Of a stretch of DNA of 41,126 nucleotides, positions 17,410-24,891 are shown piece by piece. Under the pieces are notes generated by a model. The model ran no database searches and had not been told where the DNA came from. It saw only the letters and a program-made list of their open reading frames with translations. Position 1 is the stretch's first letter. Each line of letters opens with the position of its first letter. The position numbers and the translations under genes are program-made. This stretch comes from Heyndrickxia coagulans DSM 1 = ATCC 7050 (lineage in GTDB: Bacteria > Bacillota > Bacilli > Bacillales > Bacillaceae_C), in assembly GCF_000290615.1 (NCBI RefSeq), contig NZ_ALAS01000027.1, forward strand, positions 1 through 41,126, in the 5' to 3' direction.

Positions 17410-18093
17410 ATGACGGTAAAAATTGCGATTATTGACGACCACCAGTTGTTCCGGGAGGGCGTCAAGCGAATTTTGGAATTTGAAAAAACATTTGAAGTGG
17501 TAGCCGAGGGGGAAGACGGCGAGGAGGCGCTCGGCATTATTGAAAAATACCATCCGGATGTTGTCCTGATGGATATCAATATGCCGCACCAAAACGGGGT
17601 AGAGGCAACAAGAAAGCTGATCGAGGCCTACCCGGAAACAAAAATTATTATTCTTTCCATTCACGATGATGAATCGTATGTCACTCACGCATTAAAATCG
17701 GGCGCAACCGGTTATTTGCTAAAAGAAATGGATTCCGATGCGCTGATTGAAGCCGTGAAGGTGGTTGCTGAAGGCGGCAGTTACCTGCATCCGAAAATTA
17801 CCCATAATCTCGTGGAAGAGTTCCGCAAATTGTCGAACCGCTATACACCGGGCGGCGCCTATCAGCAGCCGCCGGCAGTTGTCCCGCCGCTGCATTTGCT
17901 CACGCCGCGCGAGTGCGAGGTGCTGCAGCTGCTCGCGGACGGAAAAAGCAACCGGGCGATTGGAGATGCTTTATACATAAGTGAAAAAACAGTGAAAAAC
18001 CATGTAAGCAATATTTTGCAAAAATTAAAAGTAAAAGACCGTACCCAGGCGGTGGTAACCGCCATTAAAAACGGGTGGGTTGAAGTCCGCTAA
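17410..18093 (+). CDS. degU: DegU response regulator
   Basis: This 227-aa NarL/FixJ-type regulator is the partner of DegS. The receiver domain (residues 1-120) has acidic residues in IDDHQ, the phosphorylation site Asp55 in VVLMDINMP, the conserved Ser/Thr in ILSIHDD and Lys in LLKEMD. The C-terminal LuxR-type helix-turn-helix (about 160-225) includes [15 protein letters not shown] and [17 protein letters not shown]. Two starts fit: GTG at 17404, overlapping the degS stop, and ATG at 17410, which gives [11 protein letters not shown] as in homologues. The region between domains (about 145-160) differs from B. subtilis. DegU-P represses motility and raises exoenzyme synthesis; unphosphorylated DegU aids competence. 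Confidence 0.97.
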   Translation: MTVKIAIIDDHQLFREGVKRILEFEKTFEVVAEGEDGEEALGIIEKYHPDVVLMDINMPHQNGVEATRKLIEAYPETKIIILSIHDDESYVTHALKSGATGYLLKEMDSDALIEAVKVVAEGGSYLHPKITHNLVEEFRKLSNRYTPGGAYQQPPAVVPPLHLLTPRECEVLQLLADGKSNRAIGDALYISEKTVKNHVSNILQKLKVKDRTQAVVTAIKNGWVEVR

Positions 18094-18095
18094 AA

Positions 18096-18134
18096 CAAGG
18101 CCTTGGCCGTACACTTATGTATGTCAAGGCCTTG
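18096..18134. repeat. Two copies of the palindrome CAAGGCCTTG
   Basis: The 10-base palindrome occurs at 18096-18105 and 18125-18134, directly after the degU stop. The copies can pair with each other as a 10-bp hairpin, but no T-run follows. Confidence 0.6.
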
Positions 18135-18144
18135 AATGGCGCAC

Positions 18145-18190
18145 AAAAAGGATCTCCGGTTCGCGTCCGCGCGCCGGAGATCCTTTTTTT
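18145..18190 (+). terminator. Terminator of degSU
   Basis: A perfect stem AAAAAGGATCTCCGG (18145-18159) with its complement from 18174 is followed by seven or more T residues. It is one of the strongest terminators in the window. Confidence 0.92.
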
Positions 18191-18235
18191 AACTATACAC
18201 CTGTATGCCACCTTCATTTTCCGGTGTTTCATTGT

Positions 18236-18275
18236 AAAAGGGCAAAAAGCGTTCGTCCGTACGCTTTTTGCCCTC
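18236..18275 (-). terminator. Terminator of the APC permease gene
   Basis: A perfect 13-bp stem (GGGCAAAAAGCGT 18240-18252, ACGCTTTTTGCCC 18261-18273) continues into TTTTAC on the minus strand, about 100 bases beyond the permease stop. Together with the degSU terminator it insulates the convergent genes. Confidence 0.7.
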
Positions 18276-18373
18276 TTTGAAGAAAAATGGCGGCATAATG
18301 CAAATGCTATTTTGCTTTTCCGCTGCCCCGCCCGGCATTTTATACAGGTGTTGCTTTCTGCGTTTTTCCTGCT

Positions 18374-19798
18374 TTAATTTTTAACTGGGTCAGCTGGCGT
18401 TCTGCCATCTTTCCAATGCCCGAGTTCACTGTGCCGGTACCCGTATCCGAAATAAATGGCAAGCCCGATGATGAACCATATGAGAAAGCCAATCCAGGTC
18501 ACTTTCGACAGGTGGACCATTAAATAACCGCAGGCGGCCACTGCCAGTACCGGAATAACCGGGACGAACGGGGTTTTAAAACTGCGCGGGATGTCCGGCC
18601 GTGTTTTTCTGAGCACAATAACGCTGATCGAGACAACAATAAAAGCAAACAAAGTGCCGATATTGGTCAATTCTGCAAGCTGGTTCAGCGGAACAACGGC
18701 TGAGAAAACCGTTGCCATCAGCCATGTCAAAATGATGCTTCTTGTCGGCGTTTTTGTTTTTTCCGTCAGTTTCGAGATCGATTTTGGAAGCAGGCCGTCG
18801 CGGCTGATCGCAAAGAACAGGCGCGTCTGCCCGTACATCATGACAAAGAGAACGGTTGTAATGCCAAGAATCGCACCGAGTGAAACAAAGCCTGCCACCC
18901 AATTTTGATGGACAACACGGAGCGCAAACGCAACCGGATCGCCGACATTCAGCTTGGCATACGGAATCATCCCGGTCAGCACTGCGGATACAGCGACATA
19001 AAGGACAATGCAAATCGCTAGGGAAGAAATAATCCCGATCGGCATATCCCGTTGCGGGTTGCGAACCTCTTCTGCCGCAGATGAAACGGCATCAAATCCG
19101 ATGTAAGCGAGGAATGCGGTTGCCGCCCCTTTAATGATGCCGCTAAAGCCATAAGGCATGAAAGGCGTCCAGTTCTCCGGTTTGACATAAAAAATCCCGA
19201 CGGCGAGGAACAATAAAATGACGCCGATTTTGATGCAGACCATGACATTATTGATTTTGCTCGATTCCTTCACGCCGGTCAACAACACAGCAGACAGGAA
19301 GAAAACGACCACAACAGCCATCAGGTCGATATACGAACCCTTGGCCGGATTATAGGCGCCGCTTAAAGCCTGTGGCAAATGGATGCCGAATCCGCGCACC
19401 AGATCCTGGAAATAGGCGGACCAGCCGCTCGCTACAACTGAACAGGCCAGGCCGTATTCCAGAATTAAGTCCCATCCAAGCACCCAGGCAAACAACTCGC
19501 CAAACGTTGCATAACTGTAAGTGTATGCACTTCCCGAAGCAGGGATCATAGAGGCGAATTCAGCGTAACATAAAGCTGTTAACGCACAGGCAATCCCTGA
19601 AAAAATAAAGGACAGAATAATAGCCGGGCCTGCCGCCTGCGCAGCAACGATACCGGTCAAAACAAAAATGCCTGTTCCGATGACTGCCCCTACGCCAAGC
19701 ATGGTCAAATCAAAGGGGCCAAGGGCTTTTTGCAGGCTCTTTTTTCCGCGGGCCTGCTTAAGCATGTAATCCATTGATTTTTTCCTGAATAATTCCAT
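18374..19798 (-). CDS. APC-superfamily amino acid permease (YfnA/CAT-like)
   Basis: This 474-aa transporter has about 12 TM helices and the APC-superfamily hallmark in TM1 (LGVGAVIGTGIFVLTG, about residues 34-49). EFASMIPASGSAYTYSYATFG follows near TM3, and IGFDAVSSAAEEVRNPQRDMP near TM6-7 is typical of the cationic amino acid transporter branch. It is closest in layout to B. subtilis YfnA, which has been linked to branched-chain amino acid and threonine uptake; that substrate is only an inference. The ATG at 19798 is preceded by AAGGAG. A sequence resembling a CodY box lies 70-85 bases upstream. The gene is monocistronic. Confidence 0.9.
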   Translation of the reverse strand: MELFRKKSMDYMLKQARGKKSLQKALGPFDLTMLGVGAVIGTGIFVLTGIVAAQAAGPAIILSFIFSGIACALTALCYAEFASMIPASGSAYTYSYATFGELFAWVLGWDLILEYGLACSVVASGWSAYFQDLVRGFGIHLPQALSGAYNPAKGSYIDLMAVVVVFFLSAVLLTGVKESSKINNVMVCIKIGVILLFLAVGIFYVKPENWTPFMPYGFSGIIKGAATAFLAYIGFDAVSSAAEEVRNPQRDMPIGIISSLAICIVLYVAVSAVLTGMIPYAKLNVGDPVAFALRVVHQNWVAGFVSLGAILGITTVLFVMMYGQTRLFFAISRDGLLPKSISKLTEKTKTPTRSIILTWLMATVFSAVVPLNQLAELTNIGTLFAFIVVSISVIVLRKTRPDIPRSFKTPFVPVIPVLAVAACGYLMVHLSKVTWIGFLIWFIIGLAIYFGYGYRHSELGHWKDGRTPADPVKN

Positions 19799-20363
19799 CT
19801 CGAAAATCTCCTTCTATTTGCAGCCAACCCAGTGATGAAGATGTGATCCAATAATTTTGCCAACGGAGAATTTTCAAATATTTTAAATCTGATTGTTACA
19901 TCTTTTTATCTCTGAGTTGCATGCACCATTTGAGTTACCTTAGACATTCTACAAAATATGACATGATTTGTAAAGGACAGATAAAACAGAAAATTAAGTT
20001 TTGAGAAAGGCGAAAACACGAACATTTTATAGAAAAAATTCATTTTTCCATAAAAGAAAGCGCCATCAAGTGAATGATTGCATGCTGGACCATACGAATT
20101 CTTCCTTTTTTGGCTTCCAGGCATGGTATTATTTACAATTTTGTATAATTTTCGTCATTTTGTAAGGGAAAATATTTTTGCAGTGAAGAGAATCTCCGGC
20201 ATGAATGAAAAATATGTTGCGCACTTGCAGAAAAACTGAAAGGAAAATTTAGAAAAAGCGCCAGCCACAAAACAGATTTCCATATTGCGCAGAAAGAAGA
20301 CGGCTGACAAACGGTTCCTGATTCTATAAAATAAAAATAGTAAAGCGGAAGGGAGATGGAAAA
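19799..20363. other. Long AT-rich intergenic region between the permease and degV
   Basis: I see no credible gene in these 565 bases. AATTTTCAAATATTT at 19869-19883 resembles the CodY box (three mismatches), placed upstream of the permease. A lone TATAAT is at 20144-20149. The degV promoter is at 20304-20332. Confidence 0.5.
20304..20332 (+). promoter_or_regulatory. Probable sigma-A promoter of degV
   Basis: CTGACA (20304-20309) and TAAAAT (20327-20332) are separated by 17 bases and lie 31 bases before the degV ATG. Confidence 0.5.
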
Positions 20364-21206
20364 ATGAGGACGGCCATTGTGACCGACAGTACCGCTTATA
20401 TTCCAAAAGAAGTACGCGAAAAATACTCGATTTACATGATTCCATTGAATGTGATTTTCGGGAAGGAAGAATACCGCGAAGAAATTGACATTACAGCAGA
20501 GGCGTTTTTTGAAAAAATGCGCACGGCGGACGAGCTCCCGACATCCTCGCAGCCGTCAATCGGCCAGTTTGTCGAACTGTTTGAACAGCTTAAAAAAGAC
20601 TACGATGCCGCAATCAGCATCCACTTGTCCAAAAAAATCAGCGGGACATACCAGGGTGCCGTGGCCGCTTCCGGGATGGTGGAAGGGATCAAAGTTTACC
20701 CTTACAATTCCGGATGGAGCTGCATGGCACAGGGATTTTACGCGATTGATGCGGCGAAAATGGCGCTTGCCGGAAAAGAACCGGAAGACATCCTCGCCCG
20801 CCTCGATGAATTAAAAGCATCCACGAAAGCCTACTTCATGGTCGATGATCTCACCCACCTTCAGCGCGGCGGAAGGCTGTCCGGATCGCAGGCCGTTATT
20901 GGCAGCCTATTAAAAATCAAGCCGCTTTTAACTTTTGTCGACGATGAAATTGTCCTGTTTGAAAAAATCCGCACCCAGAAAAAAGCGCTCAACCGGATTT
21001 TTGACCTGCTCGGCGAGGATGCCGCCAAAGGCTTGCCGCTGAAATGCTCCATTATCCATGCTAACCGGGAAGAACAGGCGCTTGAAATCAAAGATGAACT
21101 GGAAAAACGGTTTCCAAACGTCGATTTTTCGGTCAGCTACTTCGGCCCGGTCATCGCCACCCACCTTGGCGAAGGCGCGATCGGCGTTGCCTGGATGCTG
21201 AAATAA
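20364..21206 (+). CDS. degV: DegV-family fatty-acid-binding protein
   Basis: This 280-aa protein belongs to the DegV (FakB-like) family, whose members bind a fatty acid between two alpha/beta domains; FakB presents it to the FakA kinase. The start AIVTDSTAYIPKE, the TSSQPSIGQF motif (about 60-69), ISGTYQGA (about 93-100) and RGGRLSG (about 168-174) are family signatures that form the lipid and head-group site. It follows degU in B. subtilis too; here an amino acid permease on the other strand separates them. The ATG follows AAGGGAGATGG. The physiological role is unproven. Confidence 0.92.
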   Translation: MRTAIVTDSTAYIPKEVREKYSIYMIPLNVIFGKEEYREEIDITAEAFFEKMRTADELPTSSQPSIGQFVELFEQLKKDYDAAISIHLSKKISGTYQGAVAASGMVEGIKVYPYNSGWSCMAQGFYAIDAAKMALAGKEPEDILARLDELKASTKAYFMVDDLTHLQRGGRLSGSQAVIGSLLKIKPLLTFVDDEIVLFEKIRTQKKALNRIFDLLGEDAAKGLPLKCSIIHANREEQALEIKDELEKRFPNVDFSVSYFGPVIATHLGEGAIGVAWMLK

Positions 21207-21501
21207 GAGCCAGGCTGTTCCAAATCGCTGGAACAGCCCGGCAAGATGGGATCGTCCGGGATAAACCTGGCATAACAGGCCCGGGGACAAGCCTTGAAAC
21301 CTGCCGGACAGCCAATACCTTTTGAGGATTTTAGCGATTAAGCGTATCCTTCCCGGGACAAGACCTTAACCCCGCCGGCCAATCCGCGATTGAATAAGCA
21401 GTTGTAATCCATGCATCCGTACAGGCTTTTTCCCGAATCCGTTTGGAACCGGGCCGCCCCATTTGCCTACCTCCCCCGCAATTGACAAAGGAGTGATCAC
21501 T
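21207..21501 (+). repeat. degV-comFA gap with hairpin and decayed repeats
   Basis: A perfect 10-bp hairpin (GGCTGTTCCA 21213-21222, TGGAACAGCC 21229-21238) follows degV but lacks a T-run. Then two imperfect copies of a roughly 35-base unit (about 21281-21316 and 21353-21386; both read CCCGGGACAAG, CCTT, GCCGG, CCAAT with small changes) are present. I see no AAAA-N5-TTTT pair typical of a ComK box upstream of comFA. Confidence 0.5.
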
Positions 21502-22887
21502 TTGCCTTCTGTTTTCTCCGAACAGCTTCAACGCCACCTCGCAGGGAGGATCCTGCTCGAACCGGAAATCCCTTTTTCGCCGGAACTAGTCGAACAGCAC
21601 TTAAAACAAGGCTGGATCCGCGCCGAGCCTGCGATTCAGGGCGAATTCCCGCACTGTGTCTGCTTGCGCTGCGGCAACCGCGCGCCGCATCTTTTTGCCG
21701 AATTCCCTTGCGCCCACTGCGGGAAAACGAGCATCTATTGCCGGAACTGCCTGATGATGGGGCGGGTTACCGCATGCAAGCCGCTTTTCACATGGGCAGG
21801 CCCTGCGCCCGCATTCCACCCGCCCCGGCACCCGCTCCATTGGGAAGGGACCCTCTCTGAAGGGCAGCAGGCCGCATCCGAAGCGGTCAAAATAGCCATT
21901 CTCCAAAAAAATGAGCTCTTGGTTTGGGCGGTTTGCGGAGCAGGTAAAACAGAGGTCCTTTTTAACGGGATTGAAGCGGCGCTTGCAAACGGCGAACGCG
22001 TCTGCATCGCGACACCAAGGACAGATGTCGTCCTTGAACTTGCCCCCCGCTTCCGCCGCGTTTTCCCGGATATTCTGATTGCCGCGCTCTACGGCGGCAG
22101 CCCTGACCGCCATAAATGGGCGCAGCTCGTGATCTCCACTACCCACCAGCTGTACCGCTTCGCATCTGCTTTCGATGCCGTAATTGTGGATGAGGTGGAC
22201 GCTTTTCCGTATACTTTCGATGAAACGCTGCAGCGCGCCGTCCAAAAAGCGGCAAAAGATAGGTGCGCCCGCATTTATCTTACCGCAACGCCGGGTGAAA
22301 CATGGCAACTTGAATGCAAGGCAGGCAAGCGCCCGTTTGTCACGATCCCGGCCCGTTACCACCGCAAGCCCCTCCCCGTTCCTATATTCAAATGGGCAGG
22401 CAACTGGCGGAGAAAGTTTGAAAAAGGACAGCTCCCGGTTCCAGTTGAAGCATGGGTAAAAAAGAGACTTGAAACCGGAAAACAGGCGCTTCTTTTTCTC
22501 CCGAACATTCGCCTCATGAAAAAAGCAGAACCGGTTTTTAAACAACTGCATCCGTCGATTGAATCGGTGCACGCAGAAGACCCGGAACGGAAAGAAAAAG
22601 TGGAAAAGATGCGCGCCCGCGAAACGCCGCTTTTGCTGACGACGACCATTCTTGAACGCGGCGTCACGTTCCCGGACATTGATGTCTGTGTCGTCGGGGC
22701 GGAAGATGCCATTTTTACGGAAGCCGCCCTCGTCCAGATCGCGGGCCGGGCTGGGAGAAGCGCCGATTTCCCAAATGGGGATGTTACGTTCTTCCATTAT
22801 GGAAAATCAAATGCGATGGTGAAAGCACAGCGCCATATTCTCTCCATGAATGAAGAAGCGGGAAAGCGGGGGTTGCTCGATGCATGA
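21502..22887 (+). CDS. comFA: ComFA, DEAD-box-like ATPase for DNA uptake
   Basis: This 461-aa protein (463 in B. subtilis) is the ATP-driven motor that helps pull single-stranded DNA into competent cells on the cytoplasmic side of ComEC. An N-terminal four-Cys zinc motif is clear (CLRCGNR... CAHCGK... CRNC, about residues 55-90). It is followed by SF2 helicase motifs: Walker A VCGAGKTEV (about 149-157), Walker B DEVD, motif III TATPG and motif VI QIAGRAGRS. I use TTG 21502, eight bases after AAAGGAG. The ORF is open further upstream, but that part lacks homology. The stop overlaps comFC; comFB, which sits between them in B. subtilis, is absent. Confidence 0.96.
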   Translation: MPSVFSEQLQRHLAGRILLEPEIPFSPELVEQHLKQGWIRAEPAIQGEFPHCVCLRCGNRAPHLFAEFPCAHCGKTSIYCRNCLMMGRVTACKPLFTWAGPAPAFHPPRHPLHWEGTLSEGQQAASEAVKIAILQKNELLVWAVCGAGKTEVLFNGIEAALANGERVCIATPRTDVVLELAPRFRRVFPDILIAALYGGSPDRHKWAQLVISTTHQLYRFASAFDAVIVDEVDAFPYTFDETLQRAVQKAAKDRCARIYLTATPGETWQLECKAGKRPFVTIPARYHRKPLPVPIFKWAGNWRRKFEKGQLPVPVEAWVKKRLETGKQALLFLPNIRLMKKAEPVFKQLHPSIESVHAEDPERKEKVEKMRARETPLLLTTTILERGVTFPDIDVCVVGAEDAIFTEAALVQIAGRAGRSADFPNGDVTFFHYGKSNAMVKAQRHILSMNEEAGKRGLLDA

Positions 22888-23587
22888 ATATTGCCTGTTC
22901 TGCCACCAGCCGCTTACCCGTAAACTGTCCTGGCACAATCTGATTTTTCCGCAGCCCGGGCCGCTTCTTTGCGAAGACTGCCGCGCGCAGCTTGAAAAAA
23001 TTGCACCGCCCGTCTGCCCGAAATGTTCCCGGCCCCTTGCCAGGCTGGATGCTTCTTATCGGGAGGGGGATCTGTGCCTTGACTGCGCCAGATGGGAACA
23101 AGACCCAGAATGGGCGGGCGTGCTGGATGAAAACATTTCGTCTTATACGTACAACGATTTTTGCAAAGACATTTTTACCCGTTTCAAATTTCGCGGAGAT
23201 TATGCGCTCGCCGCCATTTTTGCGGACGGCATCAAAGAGGCCCTCAAGTCCCGCGCATTTGACTGCATCGTGCCGGTCCCGCTCAGCCCGGAGCGCCTTT
23301 CCGAGCGGCTTTTTAACCAGGCGGAGGCGCTCGCCCGTGCCGCCGGGTTCGAAACGGCAAACATTCTTCACCGCGTCCATGCTGAAAAACAATCGAAAAA
23401 AACACGGGCTGGCCGCATCCATCAGGCCCAAACTTTTTATATGGAAAAAGACATTTCAATCGAAGGCCGTTCCGTTTTACTGGTGGATGATATTTATACG
23501 ACGGGTTCGACCGTCCGCCATGCAGCAAAAGTGTTGCGTGAAGCGGGCGCCCGGAAAATTGTATCGTTAACCGCGGCAAGAAGTTAA
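22880..23587 (+). CDS. comFC: ComFC/ComF phosphoribosyltransferase-like competence protein
   Basis: This 235-aa protein is needed for natural transformation and interacts with ComFA. Two Cys pairs near the N-terminus (CLFCHQ / CEDCRAQ) and a second set (CPKCSRP / CLDCARW) form a zinc-binding region (residues about 4-75). The C-terminal type I phosphoribosyltransferase fold has the PRPP signature VLLVDDIYTTGSTVRHA (about 205-221). The ATG at 22880 overlaps the comFA stop by eight bases, so the two are translationally coupled. The TAA stop doubles as part of the TAAA -35 element of the following sigma-D promoter. Confidence 0.95.
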   Translation: MHEYCLFCHQPLTRKLSWHNLIFPQPGPLLCEDCRAQLEKIAPPVCPKCSRPLARLDASYREGDLCLDCARWEQDPEWAGVLDENISSYTYNDFCKDIFTRFKFRGDYALAAIFADGIKEALKSRAFDCIVPVPLSPERLSERLFNQAEALARAAGFETANILHRVHAEKQSKKTRAGRIHQAQTFYMEKDISIEGRSVLLVDDIYTTGSTVRHAAKVLREAGARKIVSLTAARS

Positions 23588-23611
23588 ACTCAACGGGATT
23601 TCTGCCGATAT
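23585..23611 (+). promoter_or_regulatory. Consensus sigma-D promoter of yvyF
   Basis: TAAA (23585-23588), exactly 15 bases, then GCCGATAT (23604-23611) match the sigma-D (flagellar) consensus. The TAAA includes the comFC stop codon. This marks the switch from competence to flagellar transcription. Confidence 0.85.
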
Positions 23612-23653
23612 AAAAGATAGAAGACAATGTGCCGGAAAAAGGAGGCGGGCCGA

Positions 23654-24049
23654 ATGGCGGAGTTGGCAAACTGCCCGAATTGCGGAAAATTATATGTTAA
23701 AAATCCCGTCCGCGATGTGTGCGAAGACTGCTATCGCGAGGAAGAGGCCGCATTTGAACGGGTTTTTCAATTCTTGCGGAAACGCGAAAACCGTGCGGCA
23801 ACGATCGAGACAATCGTTGAAAAAAACCATGTTCCGGAAAAGCTGGTTTTCAAATGGGTGCGGAACGGCCGGCTTTTGATTGCGCATTTTCCAAATCTGG
23901 CATATCCTTGCGACCGTTGCGGCAAATTGATCCAGTCCGGAAAGTTATGCGAAGAATGTGCAAAAACGATTGCAAAAGGTCTCGAACGTTTTGAAAAAGA
24001 AAAGAAACGGCAGAAAGAAATAAGAAAAAAGACTTATCACATCAAGTAA
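23654..24049 (+). CDS. yvyF: YvyF flagellar-operon zinc-ribbon protein
   Basis: This 131-aa protein is of the YvyF family found at the head of the flgM operon in Bacillaceae. It carries an N-terminal zinc ribbon (CPNCGKLYV... CEDC, residues about 6-28) and a second C-terminal ribbon (CDRCGKLIQSGKLCEEC, about 89-105), linked by a helical region with a winged-helix look. Its molecular function is unknown; RNA binding or a regulatory role is possible. The ATG at 23654 follows GGAGGC; the longer frame from 23627 lacks support. The TAA stop forms the -35 of the flgM promoter. Confidence 0.88.
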   Translation: MAELANCPNCGKLYVKNPVRDVCEDCYREEEAAFERVFQFLRKRENRAATIETIVEKNHVPEKLVFKWVRNGRLLIAHFPNLAYPCDRCGKLIQSGKLCEECAKTIAKGLERFEKEKKRQKEIRKKTYHIK

Positions 24050-24073
24050 ACATTGCGCAGCTTTATCCGATAT
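24047..24073 (+). promoter_or_regulatory. Sigma-D promoter of flgM
   Basis: TAAA (24047-24050), 15 bases, then TCCGATAT (24066-24073) match the sigma-D consensus with one change in the -10. The TAAA contains the yvyF stop codon. Sigma-D control of its own anti-sigma factor is known in B. subtilis. Confidence 0.82.
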
Positions 24074-24119
24074 AATAAACATAATGGAACGGAGACCGTT
24101 TGAAAAAGGGGTGAGCTGA

Positions 24120-24386
24120 ATGAAAATCAATCCGGTCAATACTTCAGGAATCAATCCGTATCAGCAGCAGACAAAGCGGGATGTGCGGCAAACCGCCTCC
24201 AGCACCCGGAAAACGGATAAAGTGGAAATTTCTTCAGAAGCCAAACAGCTGCAAAAAACGTCCCGACTTGAGCAGGAACGGAGCCGGAAAATTGAGGCTT
24301 TAAAACAACAGGTACAGCACGGAACCTATCAGCCGGATGCGGAAAAAACCGCTGAAGGCATATTGAAATATTTTACAGGCAAGTAA
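24120..24386 (+). CDS. flgM: FlgM, anti-sigma-D factor
   Basis: This 88-aa protein binds sigma-D and blocks late flagellar transcription until the hook-basal body is complete. It begins MKINPVNTSGINPYQ, has a flexible basic middle (KTDKVEISSEAKQLQK) and ends in the two-helix sigma-binding part with the family pattern KIEALKQQVQHGTYQPDAE and AEGILKYF. Size and layout match B. subtilis FlgM (88 aa). The binding site AAAAGGGGTG lies just before the ATG. It is followed 12 bases later by flgN. Confidence 0.93.
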   Translation: MKINPVNTSGINPYQQQTKRDVRQTASSTRKTDKVEISSEAKQLQKTSRLEQERSRKIEALKQQVQHGTYQPDAEKTAEGILKYFTGK

Positions 24387-24398
24387 GGAGTGGCGTAA

Positions 24399-24869
24399 AT
24401 GTCTGCGGAAAAATTGATCCTATGCCTTGAAAAATTGCAGAAGCTCCATGAAAGCCTGTTCGTCCTTGGCGCCGAAAAAACCGAAGCGCTGAAAAAGCAG
24501 GATATCGGACAACTGCAAAAGATCGTCCGGGATGAACAGGCCCATATCCGTGCAATCGGCGCACTTGAACAGGAACGGGAAACGCTGGCAAAGGCGCTTA
24601 CCGGCGGCAACGGGACACTGTCGGACTGCATCGCGGCGGCGACCGGGGAAGCACGGTCCCGGCTGGAAACGTTGAGGGGAAGCCTGATTGGCATCACAAG
24701 GAAGCTGAAAGAGCAAAATGAGCTGAACCAGATGCTCCTTTATCATTCCCTTCAATTTACCCAATTCATGCTGGATCTGATTTATCCGAAAAATGAACCC
24801 GCCACATACGGGCCGCCGTCCGGGCAAAAAGCGACGGCCGCCATGCCACGGTTTGACTCAAGGGCCTGA
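24399..24869 (+). CDS. flgN: FlgN-family flagellar chaperone (YvyG)
   Basis: This 156-aa, mostly helical coiled-coil protein fits the FlgN (YvyG) type III export chaperone, which escorts the hook-associated proteins FlgK and FlgL. Features are CLEKLQKLHESLFVLGAEKT near the N-terminus (repeated hydrophobic heptads) and the C-terminal LNQMLLYHSLQFTQFMLDLI segment that binds clients. Sequence identity in this family is low, so position (between flgM and flgK, as in B. subtilis) and length are the main evidence. AAGGAG precedes the ATG. Confidence 0.88.
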   Translation: MSAEKLILCLEKLQKLHESLFVLGAEKTEALKKQDIGQLQKIVRDEQAHIRAIGALEQERETLAKALTGGNGTLSDCIAAATGEARSRLETLRGSLIGITRKLKEQNELNQMLLYHSLQFTQFMLDLIYPKNEPATYGPPSGQKATAAMPRFDSRA

Positions 24870-24891
24870 AACAATACGGAGGAGGAGCAAG

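Noticed and set aside
21601-22797. 398-codon open frame on the minus strand opposite comFA
   Set aside because: It is a mirror of the GC-rich coding frame of comFA, has no ribosome site and no recognisable domain, while comFA shows full helicase motifs.
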